In this document: piece by piece, positions 47,092 to 58,619 of the stretch | Layout of the letters: each line of letters opens with the position of its first letter | Numbering within the stretch: the first letter of the stretch is position 1 | DNA from: Balamuthia mandrillaris | Lineage: Eukaryota; Discosea; Longamoebia; Balamuthiidae | Length of the DNA: 64,000 bases | Assembly: GCA_031835245.1 (NCBI GenBank) | Contig: JAVKOQ010000034.1 | Coordinates: 190,001-254,000 of the forward strand | Direction: 5' to 3' | Program-made: the position numbers and the translations under genes | Notes under the pieces: generated by a model | Told to the model about the DNA's origin: nothing | The model's input: only the letters and a program-made list of their open reading frames with translations | Databases searched by the model: none

Positions 47092-47958
47092 GCGTTTTTA
47101 TATATGTTTAACGCTACCCTTTTGCTACTTTTTTTTTATCGCAGTTTTTGTAATCATTTTTATTTTGTTTTTTTGAGGGTCGATCGGAAATGCTTGCCTT
47201 TTTAATGAAGCCTGGGACAGAGCAACTACCAATCGTTTTTTACACTTGATCTTTGAAAGAGTACAACCAGATCATATCCCGTGTAACGCGTTACGCACAT
47301 TCACTTATACTGGTTCTCATATCTTATCTCATGTCTACTCTACTCTTATTGTTATACTCTTATTACTGGAATTGAGTAACTATGGTAACTTACTAGGGAA
47401 TAATTACCATGGTTATCAGATGTCTACAAAAATATTTGGATGACATCATAGAATTTGATCGAATTTATGATCGTGAACCTACAGAGAAACAAATAACCGC
47501 AGGGAGGAGCGAAGCACCACGTACGGTGGAGGCGCAAAACCACGGGAGAAACCTTTTGTTTGCTTGCTTGCTTGCTTACCAGTTGGTGACTCTCTCTGTT
47601 GTCCAGGAAGAATTATATTTTTTTAAAAAAGAAAACACCTCCCATACCGGTAGGCAAGGTACGTACGCCCTCCCCTTGGATTCTCTCTCTGTTTTTTGAC
47701 GTGTTGGCGGGGTATGCCAACAGGTTTTTTTTAATTTTTATTTCTCAGTGTTCTCTGCTTTATTTTTTGGTTCTTTCATTGTGGTGTCTTTTCCCGTTCT
47801 TCTTCTTTTTCGGACAATTTTTTTTGTTTGTTCTTTCAACTACATACATAAATACCATACCCTCACAAGAAAATCATCTTCATCTCATTTCCCCAATCCA
47901 ACGCATCCACATCTAAAAACAAACCTTTTTTTTTTTGAAAAAAAAAAAAACAAAAAAG
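47092..47958. other. Divergent intergenic region, RapGAP / lipase
   Basis: 867 bp between divergent starts, T-rich, with AT-rich sequence (47240-47480), poly-T runs and an A-rich stretch directly before the lipase start. Short frames are present without coding signal. No repeat or RNA gene noticed. Confidence 0.5.
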
Positions 47959-50900
47959 ATGCAAGGCCACTCCACTTCTCTGCAAGAGAAGAGAGATCAG
48001 GAGGGTCACATCACCAGGAAAAGTGAAAGCAAAAAAAAGGTTACAACCAAACATAATCATCACCGCTTTTTCCCCTCACCCCTCTCCTTTCTCTCTCCTC
48101 ATCACAAACACCGAAAAAGAGAAGCAGAGAGAGAAGAGTATAAGAGTGAAGAAACAGATAAAGAAAAAGGAGAGGAAGTAATAGATCAGCGTCACCGCCA
48201 CCACCTTTCTCGCATCTCTCCTCGTCACCATAAACACCACCACCAACCACAAAGACCTGCCACCCAACAACTGCCTCGCAGACACTCTGCTGACGATTAC
48301 TCTGCCTCTTCTTTGGGATACAAAGAGGAACAAGAAGAAGATGAAGATGAAGAAGAGTTTTTACCAGAGATCTATTCTAACACCGGCTCTTCTTCTGCTG
48401 GTTCTTCTCCTTTGTTATCATCATCACACTTGCAGGGTGCTTCGTTCGGCGGTGCTGCTGAAGGTGGAGTCATGACCAGAGCGAAACGAGAGAGAAGCCA
48501 CAAGCCTTCTTCAAAGCACAGGAAGGACGAGACGAAAGCGAGAGCAAAAGAGAAAGAGAAGCAGGACATGGTTTCGTTGAAAGACAAACGAGAAGAGGAG
48601 GAAGAGGAAGATGAAGAGCAAGAACAAGGAAAGAGAGACAAAACAGAGAAAGAACGAGAGGAAAAAGCCACAGAAAAAGAACAAATAGAAGAGGAGGACA
48701 GGGACGAAGCGAAATGGAAGCGATACTCCAAGATGACAAAAGCGGAGAAGCTGGAGCAGCAACAGGCCTTCAAGCGGAACAAGAAAGAGAAGCTAAAGAA
48801 GAGGCTGCAAATGAAGGAAATGGAGATCCGCAACCTCATGCGAGCTCCCAAAGTTCTCTTAGACAACCAATTTGAGTTTGAGTGCGCCAGAATCGTCGAC
48901 GCAAACAATAACGAAGAGGACGCAACCAACACCAGTGGTAAACACAAAAAACATCATCACCAGCGTCACCATGACAAGATCGTGGGCAAGACTCGCTTCA
49001 TCCTCTCCAAACGTTTCCTGTATAGGCTGCAAGGAGCTGAGTTTGTGCCATGGATTGCCCTCGACCAGATTCGCAAGCTCTCTCTCTTCTCTTCTTCCGC
49101 TGATGAAGTTGCACCAACAGAGTCATCACCGAGAGAAGTGATATCAACAGAAGACGTTACAACTACCAACAAAGGTACAAAAGCTTCGACAAACGGTGCA
49201 AACAACAAAGGAGGATCGTTACCGTTGCTTGGCGGGCTTTCAGTGTGGAAGAGCAGCAAGAAGGCGAGTTCTTGTGGCTTTGTTTTGGAAGCTCCGCTAA
49301 TGAGGCTCGATCTTGTGGAGGAAAGAGAGGAATGGGCCAAGAAGCGAAAGCAACTTAAGATGGCAAAGAAGAGCAAAGGAAAAGGAAAAGAGGATGGTGG
49401 AGTTGAAGCAGCTTCTGACGACGATGATGACGACGAAAATGAAGGCGAGGACGAAGTTGAGGAACAACTCAAAAAAGCGAGTGCAGAAGATAACGACACT
49501 TCTGTGGTGAGATCCTTCAAGTTTTGGCATGAAGACAACAGCGTATGCAAGGAATGGGTTAAAAGCATCAACGATGCTCTCTCTTCCGACTCTTCTTCCT
49601 CCTCGTCCTCTGCTTCTACTTCCAACGCTGCACGCCCTCACTTTCTCTTCGGTCACTTGAACGAACACATCTTCTCTTCGCGTCATTCCTTCTCTCTATA
49701 TGCTGTGCCTACTCCCAATGAATCGGCCAAAGAGAAAGCCAAACGCCTCGCGCGACAGGCTAAGCAGTTCATGGAGGCCAAGCACAAGGCTGGTAAAGCC
49801 GAAGCCAGGCTCGCTATCTTGGAGCTCATCACGGAGAAAGGCTTTCCTGCAGAAGAGCACAAGGCACTCTCTTCTCCACTTTCTCTCATCTCTCATCTCT
49901 CTTCTCTCTTCTCTTCTCTTCTTCTCTCTTTTCTGACTTGATATTTTAGGTGCAAACAAAGGATGGTTATATCCTTACAACGCACAGGATTCCACACGGT
50001 CGCTCCGCTGATCTGGCTGAAGGAGAGGACGACGTGGAGTCGGAAGACTTGCTGAGCAGCGTGTCCTCCCCTGTCTCATCCTCACGCAGCGATAGTAGCA
50101 GCAATGCGAAGAAGCCGGTCGTGTTGTTGTGGCACGGGTTGCTAGATTGTTCCGTGACTTGGTTCCTCAACACCGAGATAAAATCCTTGGCTTTCATTCT
50201 GGCCAACAATGGGTATCGTTCTTCTTGTTCTTCTCGATGTTCTTTCTTCACTCTCTCACTCTCTCTGCTTCGTTTTGCTCACTGTCTTCTTTCTCCCCAA
50301 TGTAGATTCGATGTGTGGATGGGCAACAGCAGAGGCAATCGTTTCAGCAGGGAGCACATCACCTACAGGGACACGCAGGATGAGTTTTGGGACTTTAATC
50401 GTGACTCCCTCGTGGAGGACGTCAAAGCCACCATCGACTATGTGCTGGAGCACACGGGGGCTTCTACCCTAGGCTATGTGGGCCATTCTCAGGGCACTCA
50501 CATCATGTTTGCCCTGCTTGCCTCTGATCCTGCCTATCACTTCAAGATTAACTTGTTTACAGGTCTTCTTTCGTCTCTTTTCTTTCCTCTTTCTTGTTAC
50601 TCATCATCTTTCTTTCCTCATGCTTAACAAACAGCGCTGGCTCCTGCCGTCTACGTCTCCAACCAAAAAAGCAAGATGATGACCACGCTAGCTGCCATCA
50701 AGACCGACAAGATCTTCCAACTCTTTGGCATCCAAAGCTTCATGACCAGCCTGGGCTTTGCCAACGCTTTCGCCCCCAATCTCATCCTCAACAACCCCAG
50801 CGTCTCCAAAGCCGTCACCCAAAAGGCCTTTGGAGCCTTGTGTGGTTGGAATCCAGAGGAGAACTTTTGCATGGATCGTATGCCCATCTTGGCAGCGCAT

Positions 50901-51428
50901 CAGCCCGGTGGCACAAGCGTCCAAGTCATGGCGCACTGGTCCCAGGCCATCCAGTTGGGAGGGTTCGTTAAGTATAACTATGGCAAGAAGAAGAATGCCA
51001 AAGTTTACGGGCAACCGACTCCTCTAAGTTATGACTTGAGCGGGTGTTGCGGTGGAGTCATGTTGAAGAAGGATGATGGAGAAGAAGTGGTATCGCCGGA
51101 AGTTCCGATCGCGTTATTCTATGGAGGGAAGGATAAGTTGACAACGGTGGTGGATGTGGAGCGGCTCATCTCGGATCTGCCACGTCGGCCGTGCTTCCTT
51201 CACTTCGAACCAGGTTATGCCCATCTTGACTTTGTGTGGGGAGAAGACGCAGATGAGAAGATCTTCCCTCATGTCTTGTCATTGGTGGATAAGTATTGCG
51301 GCAACAGTAGAGGCTGTAATGATGTTGATGTTGACTTGGAAGGAGATGAAGATAAAAAAGAAGAAGAAGGAGAAGATGGTACGGGAGAAGAATCAGAGGA
51401 AGAGAAAGAGAAAGAAAAAGAAGAATAA
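47959..51428 (+). CDS. Acid-lipase-type alpha/beta hydrolase with N-terminal PH-like region
   Basis: About 1060 aa in four exons (47959-49863, 49950-~50212, ~50306-~50560, ~50634-51428). Residues ~1-260: His-rich then Ser and Lys/Glu tracts. ~270-560: a PH-like region split by inserts, RAPKVLLDNQFEFECARI, KTRFILSKRFLYRLQGAEFVPWIALDQIRK, and SFKFWHEDNSVCKEWVKSINDAL (Trp in the last helix). The lipase domain follows: LELITEKGFPAEEHK|VQTKDGYIL, PVVLLWHGLLD, FDVWMGNSRGNRFS, nucleophile GHSQG, Asp in FYGGKDKL, His in GYAHLDFVWG. It matches lysosomal acid lipase/steryl ester hydrolase but has no signal peptide, so it may act on cytosolic lipid droplets or membranes. Acidic tail. The first intron looks GC-AG. 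Confidence 0.85.
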
Positions 51429-51503
51429 GGAGAAAATGATGAGAAAGAGAAAGAGAAAGAAGTGTAGCGTTCATCTTCTGTTTCCTGCAATAACTTATTA
51501 TAT

Positions 51504-52620
51504 CTACTGATTCTTTTTCCTCTTCAACACGTCTTTGTTGTGGTTTCGTTTGGCAGAAGAAGGCCAACAAAGACGAACCAAGAAAGCCCTAACCACAAGA
51601 GAGGTAAGCAGAAAGACAAGAGCAGACCCAGCAGATACCCTGTACAACGGCAAAGCAGCGGCCAATAGCCAGACGAGGCCTCCAGGGAACCATCCACCAC
51701 CCAGCCTGTGAAGCCATCGATAGAGGAGGAAGGTGCTCCACAGATGGAACTTGATGAGGAGGCCAAGCATCAAAGAGAGGCAGAGCAACAGCCCGTATTC
51801 ATCCCATGACTTGGAGCTTGTGGAGGAGGAAGGGCTTTGTAGCAGTTCTAACACGGTCTTTAGTGGCTGAAAGGCAAAGCTCAAGTCATAACTCTTTCTT
51901 GTTTCTTCTTCCATCAGCACTTCGAAAGCTTTGGATAGGTCAAAGAAACGAAAAGGTGAAGAAGTTACGGGAGCGAAAACATGATATCACGCCTGGAGAA
52001 CAACAAAGAGCAGACGAACGAGACGGTGGTGCCAAAAAATAAGATAGAAAGAGTGTACCTGCACTCATAGTGGAGAAGTAGGCAGACTGTTCGGCCTGCT
52101 CCGCTTTGGGGAACTTGTCGGGATGGTTCTTGAGCGCCCACTGGCGAAAGGCCCGCTTGAGCTCCGCCTGGGAGGCCGTGGGCTCCACCCCCAGCTCGTG
52201 GTAGAGGTTCTTGTGGTGACCGATGGTGAAGGCCACCACGAAGCAAAGGCATCCCAAAAAGAGTAGCAGGGGCCACACTTTGGTAAGCAAATGTAAAAAT
52301 GTAGTGGAGGCTGGAGAATGATCCGAAGGAGGAGCAGAAGAAGGAAAGGAAGGGGGAGAACGAAAAGAATGGGAAGAGGAAGGAGGGTTGGAGTGGAGGG
52401 TTTCGTGGATGGAAGTGAGTTTGTGGTTCATGTCGGTGATGAGGGAGCGGATTTCGTGAAGGCTTGCTGTTGTGGCTTGCATATCGTCTTCTTGGCCGGG
52501 CTCATCTTCCTCCATGAAAGTGGTACCTCCACGAAAGTAGTGTTGGGAGGGAGCAGTAGGCTCTGGATAGAGTCTTCCTGTTCGAAGCTCTTCTTCCTCT
52601 TCAGACGCATACTTCATCAT
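51504..52620 (-). CDS. Membrane-anchored J-domain (DnaJ-like) protein
   Basis: Hsp70 co-chaperone. Two exons. The N-terminal ~110 residues are soluble with Ser/Pro tracts and a helical segment (ASLHEIRSLITDMNHKLTSI). A membrane helix (VWPLLLFLGCLCFVVAFTI) is directly followed by the J domain: NLYHELGVEPTASQAELKRA, then FRQWALKNHPDKFPK, so HPD is intact, with an AFEVLMEEETRKSYD continuation after the intron. Three to four more hydrophobic segments follow (LLLCLSLMLGLLI, GLVWLLAAALPLY, ALVFLLTSLVVRAFL), and a Lys-rich end. The arrangement suggests an ER or similar membrane J-protein. Start at MMKYASEEEEEL (52620). Convergent with the lipase; stops 75 bp apart. Confidence 0.88.
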
Positions 52621-52849
52621 TTTTAGTTTCTTCTTACAATGAAATGAATGTTTCACAATTACTGCAAAAATTTTAACAATTTTGTCTTTTTTTTTCCAAA
52701 GTTTCACGAATTGTCAACATTCTTCATCGATTATTTCGATATTTTCTGCTTTTTAGGTTGTGCAGGGTCGACATTTAAAATATTTTTCATATAATTTTCA
52801 ATAAATATCGTAAGAGGTTAATACTTATTTATTACGAGAGACCAGCGAG
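52621..52849. promoter_or_regulatory. Short divergent promoter, J-protein / aldo-keto reductase
   Basis: 229 bp, AT-rich (about 75 percent), with CATCGATTATTTCGATA near 52718 and AATATCG near 52805. ATCGAT-type sites are also found in two other divergent promoters of this window. Confidence 0.4.
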
Positions 52850-54200
52850 ATGAGCAAGACACAGGCGATGAACCAGAACGCCTCCTCCTGCTTGCTGGGC
52901 AGAGTCTCTGGCGGTGCCTTCTTTGGGAGATGCGTCTCAACGAGGAGTCCGCTGCTTCCTCGTCATGCTGGGAGATACTTTTCGTCTTCTTCTTCTTCGC
53001 CACGAGGTGAGGAAGTGGTGGAGATGAAGCACAATCGACTCGGCAGTTCAGGGCTGAAGGTCTCCGCCCTTAGTTTGGGCTCTTGGATCACTTTCGGAGA
53101 TCAGGTTTTCGTCCTCTCTCTCTCTCTCTTCTTTTTTTTTTTTTGTCGAGTGAGGGGTGACCTGTTTGACACTCATCTTGGTTCTCTGTGGGGTTGCTGT
53201 TAGTTGGACGAGGACAAAGCGTTTGAGATCATGAAAACGGCCTATGACCATGGCATCAGTGTGTATCCCTTCCTGTTCTTCCTTTCTGACCCTTGTTGTT
53301 GTCATTCTTCTTGTTCTTGTTCCGTTGCTTCTTCTTGTTCTTGTTCTGTGGTGCTTATTCTTCTTCTTGTTCTTGTGCTTGCTCTTGTTCTTGTTCTTGT
53401 TCTTGTTGTTCTTGTTGTTGTTATTCTTCTTCTTGTTCTTGTTCTGGTTCTTCTTCCTCTTCTTCTTGTTCTTGTTCTTCTTCTTGTTCTTCTTCTTCTT
53501 CTTCTTCTTCTTCTTCTTCTTCTTCTTCTTCTTCTTCTTCTTCTTCTTCCTTCTTCTTCTTCTTCCACTCATAAAGCAAACGTTTAAACCATATTAACAA
53601 AAAAACACAAGACTTTTTTGACAACGCAGAGTCCTATGCGTATGGCCACTCAGAGGTAGTGATGGGCAAGATACTGAAGAGAGGAGGGTGGCGCCGTCAG
53701 AGCTTGGTCCTCTCCACGAAGCTCTTCTGGGGAGAACCAGCTCCTGACCAGCCCGTCGGCCCTAATGATAGAGGTATACCTATCCTTTTTCTCTTTTTCC
53801 TCATTTATGCACGCTTTCCTCTTTTCTCAGGTTGTTGTTGTTGTTGTTCTTGTTCTTGTTCTTGTTCTTGTTCTTGTTGTTGTTGTTTGCAACATCGGTT
53901 AAACAGGTCTTTCGAGGAAGCATATTGTGGAAGGGTAACGCTCCTTTGTTTGCATTTTCTCTTGTCTCTGGAACCGGAAAAGTTGATCACCGATAAATGA
54001 GCAGCATACATGCCTCTCTGGAGCGAATGCAGCAGGACTATGTCGATTTGTTGTATTGTTACCGACCCGACATCGAAACACCTCTCGAAGAAACCGTACG
54101 AGCCATGTCTCACGTGGTGGATAAAGTGCGTTCCTTCTCTTCCCTCTTATCGTTCTTCTCCTTCTCCTCCTCGTTCTAGTCCTTCTTATCTTCGCTCTCC

Positions 54201-54244
<44 letters not shown>

Positions 54245-55049
54245 GTTTCTCTCTCTCTCACTTAAAAACAGGGACTGGCGTTGTACTGGGGCACCTCCGA
54301 ATGGCCGGCGGAAATGCTTCAAGAGGCCATCGCCATTGCTCGCCGGGAGCACCTCATCCCTCCCACGATGGAACAACCAGAGTACAACATGCTCACTCGC
54401 CGTCGCGTCGAGCGGGACTACCTTCCCCTCTACAAGGCCGAAGAGCATGGATTGGCGCTTGGGCTAACCACCTGGTCTCCACTGAAGTACGGAATACTGA
54501 CCGGAAAGTACTCCGGCATGAACATCCCGAAAGACAGCAGGGCAGGCTCCAACGAATGGGGCAGAAAACGCATCCTCAAGGCCATCGGCGAGGAGCCACA
54601 ACAGCAACAGCACGTGTTGAGCACTGTGGATCGGTTGAAGCCTATTGCCGAGGAGTTGGATTGTTCTCTTGCTCAGGCAAGCTTCTTTCTTTCTTTCTTT
54701 CTTTCTTTTCTTTCTTGTCGTTTCTTTCTTGTAGTTTCTTTCTTTCTTGTCATTGAATTGTGCTTTTGCTCAAGTACCCTTTTTTCTTCCTTTCGTTCTT
54801 TGTCCTTCCTTTCACAAACACAAAAAGTTGGCTCTGGCGTGGTGTCTGCGCAACCCAGCGGTCTCTTCGGTGATAACTGGGGCATCGCGGCCGGAGCAGG
54901 TCGCCCACAACGTGGCCGCCCTGAAGGTGCTCCCCAAGCTCTCCCCCGAGGTGCTCGCCAGGATCGAAGCCCTCCTCGACAACGACCCCAACAAGACCCA
55001 AGCGGAGGAGCCCACCGCGATAAACTGGCGAAGCATCATCCGCACTTGA
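52850..55049 (+). CDS. Aldo-keto reductase, Kv-channel beta-subunit-like (AKR6), with N-terminal extension
   Basis: NADPH-dependent oxidoreductase. Seven exons (52850-53104, 53204-53258, 53612-53773, 53907-53934, 54006-54126, 54272-54676, 54828-55049), 1248 nt, 415 aa in phase. The core from [16 protein letters not shown] matches Kv-beta along its length: [18 protein letters not shown] (catalytic Asp and Tyr), STKLFWG (catalytic Lys), [67 protein letters not shown]. The first ~55 residues are Arg/Ser-rich with RYFSS, resembling a mitochondrial presequence, which animal Kv-beta lacks. Exon 4 is only 28 nt. The intron after LAQ begins GCAAGC, a probable GC-AG intron. Introns hold TTC and TTCTTG repeats. 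Confidence 0.93.
53285..53570 (+). repeat. (TTCTTG)n then (TTC)n intronic microsatellite
   Basis: About 285 bp in the aldo-keto reductase intron 2: TTCTTG/TTGTTC units, then ~30 pure TTC units (53480-53565). Sense strand pyrimidine/G. Confidence 0.97.
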
Positions 55050-55368
55050 AAAAGGAATATTTTTTGTGGTTGAAATTACAGCGAAAACAGAGAGAAAATC
55101 GATAGAATATGATAATATAATTGGTCATCGGGAATTTAAATTTCCCCGGATAGTACGTAAAATCTTCCCGATGCATTCATCTTCCCGACGCCATCATTGG
55201 TTCCCTCATAACGATGACGAACTGTTGTTTCTCTTTTTTTTTTAATGTTTACTCTTTCTTTTTCCTTTCTGTTCAGTTTTCATCCTCCAAAGAACAACAA
55301 AGCCTTTTTTTTTTTTTTGAAAGGAGGGACACATCACATACTTGAACGAGACAAAAAGGTATGCATGA
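55050..55368. promoter_or_regulatory. Intergenic region with three TTCCCGA-type motifs
   Basis: 319 bp between tandem + genes. CATCGGGAA (55126), CTTCCCGATG (55164) and CTTCCCGACG (55181) are copies of one ~8-bp element in both orientations within 65 bp, next to a near-palindrome GGAATTTAAATTTCC. Probable promoter sites of the downstream reductase; a factor is unknown. Confidence 0.4.
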
Positions 55369-56990
55369 ATGTTTTCCTCTTCTTCTGTTTCGTCTTCGTC
55401 GTTAGTGTCCACCGCACGGCGGGCTCCTCGTTGGCTGCTTGCTCTCGCACCTCCTCGACGAGGAATGGCTGCCCCTGCCGTTCTAGTGAACGCTAGGCGT
55501 GTGCCATCACTTCAACCACAAAGAACCTCTTCTTCTTCTTCTTCTTCTTCTTTCCCTTTTTCCCCTTCTTCTTCTTTTCACTCACTCGCGCCTCGTTCTT
55601 CTTCTCTTTCCACATGTTTCCTCCGTATCTCTTCTTCCTCCTCTCCTCCTGCTTTCTTTCTCCCACCACAACAAAACAGAAGAAGAATGGCATCATCCTC
55701 ATCGACTATTCCAGGAGGAGCAGCGACAGACGGCTCTCCAAACAACGTTGCCCGAAGCAAAACCTCCTTCGATGAGGTGGACAAAACCACCGGCGAGTTC
55801 AAGCGGCAGCCTACCACCTTTCGCCACTGGGTTAAACTGGACGGCAGCACCGAGTTCCCTCCCGAGGCGGGACGCTACCACCTCTACGTCTCTTATGCCT
55901 GCCCTTGGGCCAGCCGCTGCCTTCTCTTCCGCTCGCTGAAAGGCCTGGAGGAGGCCATCCCTGTGCATACGGTCGCTCCTCGCTGGGGCCTGGTGAACAA
56001 GGAGACGGGAGCTCACGGTTGGGTCTTTACCAGCAAGGAGGAAGGAGAGACCAGCAGCGATGTTATAGGCGGTATATCATGTGTGGACGAGCTGAACCAT
56101 TGCAAGACCTTGAGGGAGCTCTATGAGCTGGCGGTGCCGGACTATAACGGCAAGTACACGGTGCCGGTGTTGTGGGACTCCAAGACCAAAACCATTGTCA
56201 ACAACGAGAGCAGCGAGATCATCCAGATGTTCAACAGGGAATTTAACTCGATGGCCAAGAATGCGGAGCTGGACTTGTGCCCACCGGAGCTGGAGAATTA
56301 CATCAAGGAGCTGAACGACTGGATGTATGATACTATCAACAATGGTGTATATAGGTGTGGATTCGCCACCACTCAGGAAGCTTGTACGTTAACTCTTCTC
56401 TCTTCTGTATTTAACTACAATGTGTTGCGTATCTTAACATCACTTGGGTGATAGATGAATCTGCCTTTAAGACTCTCTTTGAAAAGTTAGATGAAGCAGA
56501 AGCAAAACTTGGCACTAGTCGTTATCTTTGTGGAAACACAATTACTGGTTAGTTGCGTTGCTTCGTTTCTTTTCTGTTGTTTGACCAAAAGCTCTAACCA
56601 AATTTTCTACCCAACAGAGGCCGATATTCGCCTGTTTGTAACCATTGTTCGCTTTGATCCTGTATATGTTGGTTTGTATTCTTCCATATCTCTCTCTCTC
56701 TCTCTCTCTTCATCGTTCTCTTCTCTTCTCTTCTCCCTCTCTCTCTCCCTCTGCTAATAATCTGTCCAGGTCATTTCAAGTGTAACAAGAAGCGTATTGT
56801 AGATCATCCACACCTGTGGGGATGGGTTCGGGACGTCTACCAACATCCTGGCGTGGCCGAAACTGTTAACATGCACCACATAAAGCATCACTACTATGGC
56901 AGCCACCCAAAGATCAACCCAACCCTCATCGTGCCCGTTGGTCCTGATATCGACTACTCCACCCCTCATCACCGTGAAAAACTCTTCTAG
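55369..56990 (+). CDS. S-glutathionyl-hydroquinone reductase (Xi-class GST, ECM4/YqjG-type)
   Basis: Reduces glutathionyl-hydroquinones with GSH through an active-site Cys. Four exons, ~485 aa. The first ~105 residues are Ser/Arg-rich ([17 protein letters not shown]), consistent with an organelle presequence, before the conserved core starting [19 protein letters not shown]. Family motifs: [21 protein letters not shown] (CPWA, catalytic Cys), [21 protein letters not shown] (family NNES-SEI), then the all-helical half with [48 protein letters not shown] and [22 protein letters not shown]. Splice phases agree. Start uncertain: in-frame ATGs at 55369, in MAAPAV and in MASSSST all precede the core. 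Confidence 0.92.
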
Positions 56991-57159
56991 AGAACCCCAA
57001 CCAGAACGTCACTTGTAGCAAACCTTTTTCTTTATCCTCTTCACAAAAGTGAAAATATAAATAACGCTGAAGATGAAACGAAAACATGAAGAGAGTAAAC
57101 AAAAAGAAGAACGAAAGGGAAAGTTTAGAAGGAGAGAGAGAGAGAGAGAGAGAGAGGAG

Positions 57160-58212
57160 TTATTTTGAGTCTTGTTCACTCTTAGACGAGGAATTCTTTT
57201 GTTTCTTGCGTTCATCCAGCAGTTGCTGCATAGCAGTGCGCATGGCATCGAGGTCCGCTGGATCATCCGGAAAACCAGAGGCCTTCCATCGTACCAACCC
57301 CTCCTCATCCAACAGCAAAGCATAGCCCACCAGCCGGTTGTGCAGGCCCAGCGTCCACCTCATGCTCTTGGTCTTCATGATACCATTGTAATACAACATC
57401 CTGGGCCATCTCTCCCTCTCCGTGTGCTTCTTGAAGTAAGCCATCCGCAAGACCGGGTTGAAGAACCAGTAAGCCAGTTGTTGCACGGTCTCCAACTCGT
57501 AGACAGGGACATCAGGAAAGGCCTTCTCAAAGGGTTTGCGCCAGGCATCCAGCATGCCGAAAGCATAGAGGCGCTGCACGGAGAGAAGCAACAGAATGGG
57601 GCCTTCCTTCTTGGTCACTTGCTCCAGGGACACCCTCTTGCCAAAGGGCTGCCATGAGGCAAAGGACTTGCTCAGGAGAGGAAAGGGCTGGCTGTCCTTT
57701 TTCTTGAAGGCTTTGGTGGGAGTTGGCCAGAGCCTGCCTTTGGGATTGACCAGGAGTTCGTTGGCATCGCCCCAATACCCTCTTTCGATCTCTTGTTTTC
57801 TGCGTGGAAGAAAAGCGCAAGAAGAAGGAGAAAGGAAGTGAGCGCTAGGTATTCCACAGATCAGAAATTGAGTGAGAGAGAAAAGAGTTACAATAATTTC
57901 TGCTTCTCGGTGGTGGCGTTTTCGCGATACCATGCCAATATGTTCCATTGGAAGTGGCGCTTTTGTTGCATGGCTACGTGAAGATGAATCAGTATTTTGC
58001 GTTCATTCACTGTGCTTGATGTTCTCTTTTGCGAACTTACCGGTGATCACATGTTGATCTGTGATTGGCAAGGCATACCGCCCCAAACCAAAAGGAGAGG
58101 CGTTTCGTCCTTGAAAGCCCCCAACCAACGCAAAGGTCTTTCTTCCACCACTTGCACAAGACAGCAAAGGAAACGCCGACGTCGCTCCGACCAGCCCTCT
58201 TCTTCCTTTCAT
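57160..58212 (-). CDS. ATP10: ATP10, mitochondrial F1Fo-ATP synthase assembly factor
   Basis: Inner-membrane chaperone needed for assembly of subunit 6 (Atp6) into Fo. Three exons: 58212-~58040, ~57975-~57895, ~57800-57160. The N terminus MKGRRGLVGATSAFPLLSC is basic and without acids, a likely presequence. Exon 2 gives QQKRHFQWNILAWYRENA; exon 3 starts KQEIERGYWGDANELL and contains FASWQPFGKRVSLEQ, PILLLLSVQRLYAFGMLDAW and the family's C-terminal block LGLHNRLVGYALLLDEEGLVRW followed by SGFPDDPADLDAM (human/yeast: VGYVYLLD...RW..SG). No catalytic motif is expected apart from a thioredoxin-like fold. It is convergent with the hydroquinone reductase (170 bp). Confidence 0.88.
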
Positions 58213-58292
58213 CTTTGTTCTTTAGTCTTTCTTTTTTGACGACAGGAGAGAGGAATCGGGAGAGATGTTTGGAAGGAAAGAGAGAGGAGAGC

Positions 58293-58384
<92 letters not shown>

Positions 58385-58619
58385 GGAAGCAAGAGGAACA
58401 GCGAGCAGACAAAGAAGAAAGCAAGTGAGAAGAAGAAGAAAGCAAGGAGACGAAGAAGAAGAAAGCAAGGAGACGAAGAAGAAGAAAGCAAGTGAGAAGA
58501 AGAAGAAGAAGAAGAAGAAGAAGAAGAAGAAGAAGAAGAAGAAGAAGAAGAAGAAGAAGAAAGAAGAGCTTTTCGAGATTGTGTTCTTTGTTGACGAAAA
58601 GGAAAAAAAAAAGAGTGGT
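58213..58619 (+). repeat. (GA)n and (GAA)n tracts between ATP10 and citrate synthase
   Basis: 407 bp between two minus-strand genes. ~58300-58380 is almost pure GA (~85 bp); 58395-58500 has ~22-bp imperfect repeats (GAAAGCAAGGAGACGAAGAA); 58498-58562 is (GAA)n. All pyrimidine on the sense strand of the flanking genes. Probably includes ATP10 5' UTR. No gene supported. Confidence 0.95.

Noticed and set aside
47246-47700. Small + strand frames (65 and 96 codons) in the RapGAP/lipase intergenic region
   Set aside because: No family resemblance, no splice partners, AT-rich promoter-like composition.
52850-53003. Minus-strand frames over the reductase presequence
   Set aside because: Shadow of the + strand exon; no start context or homology.
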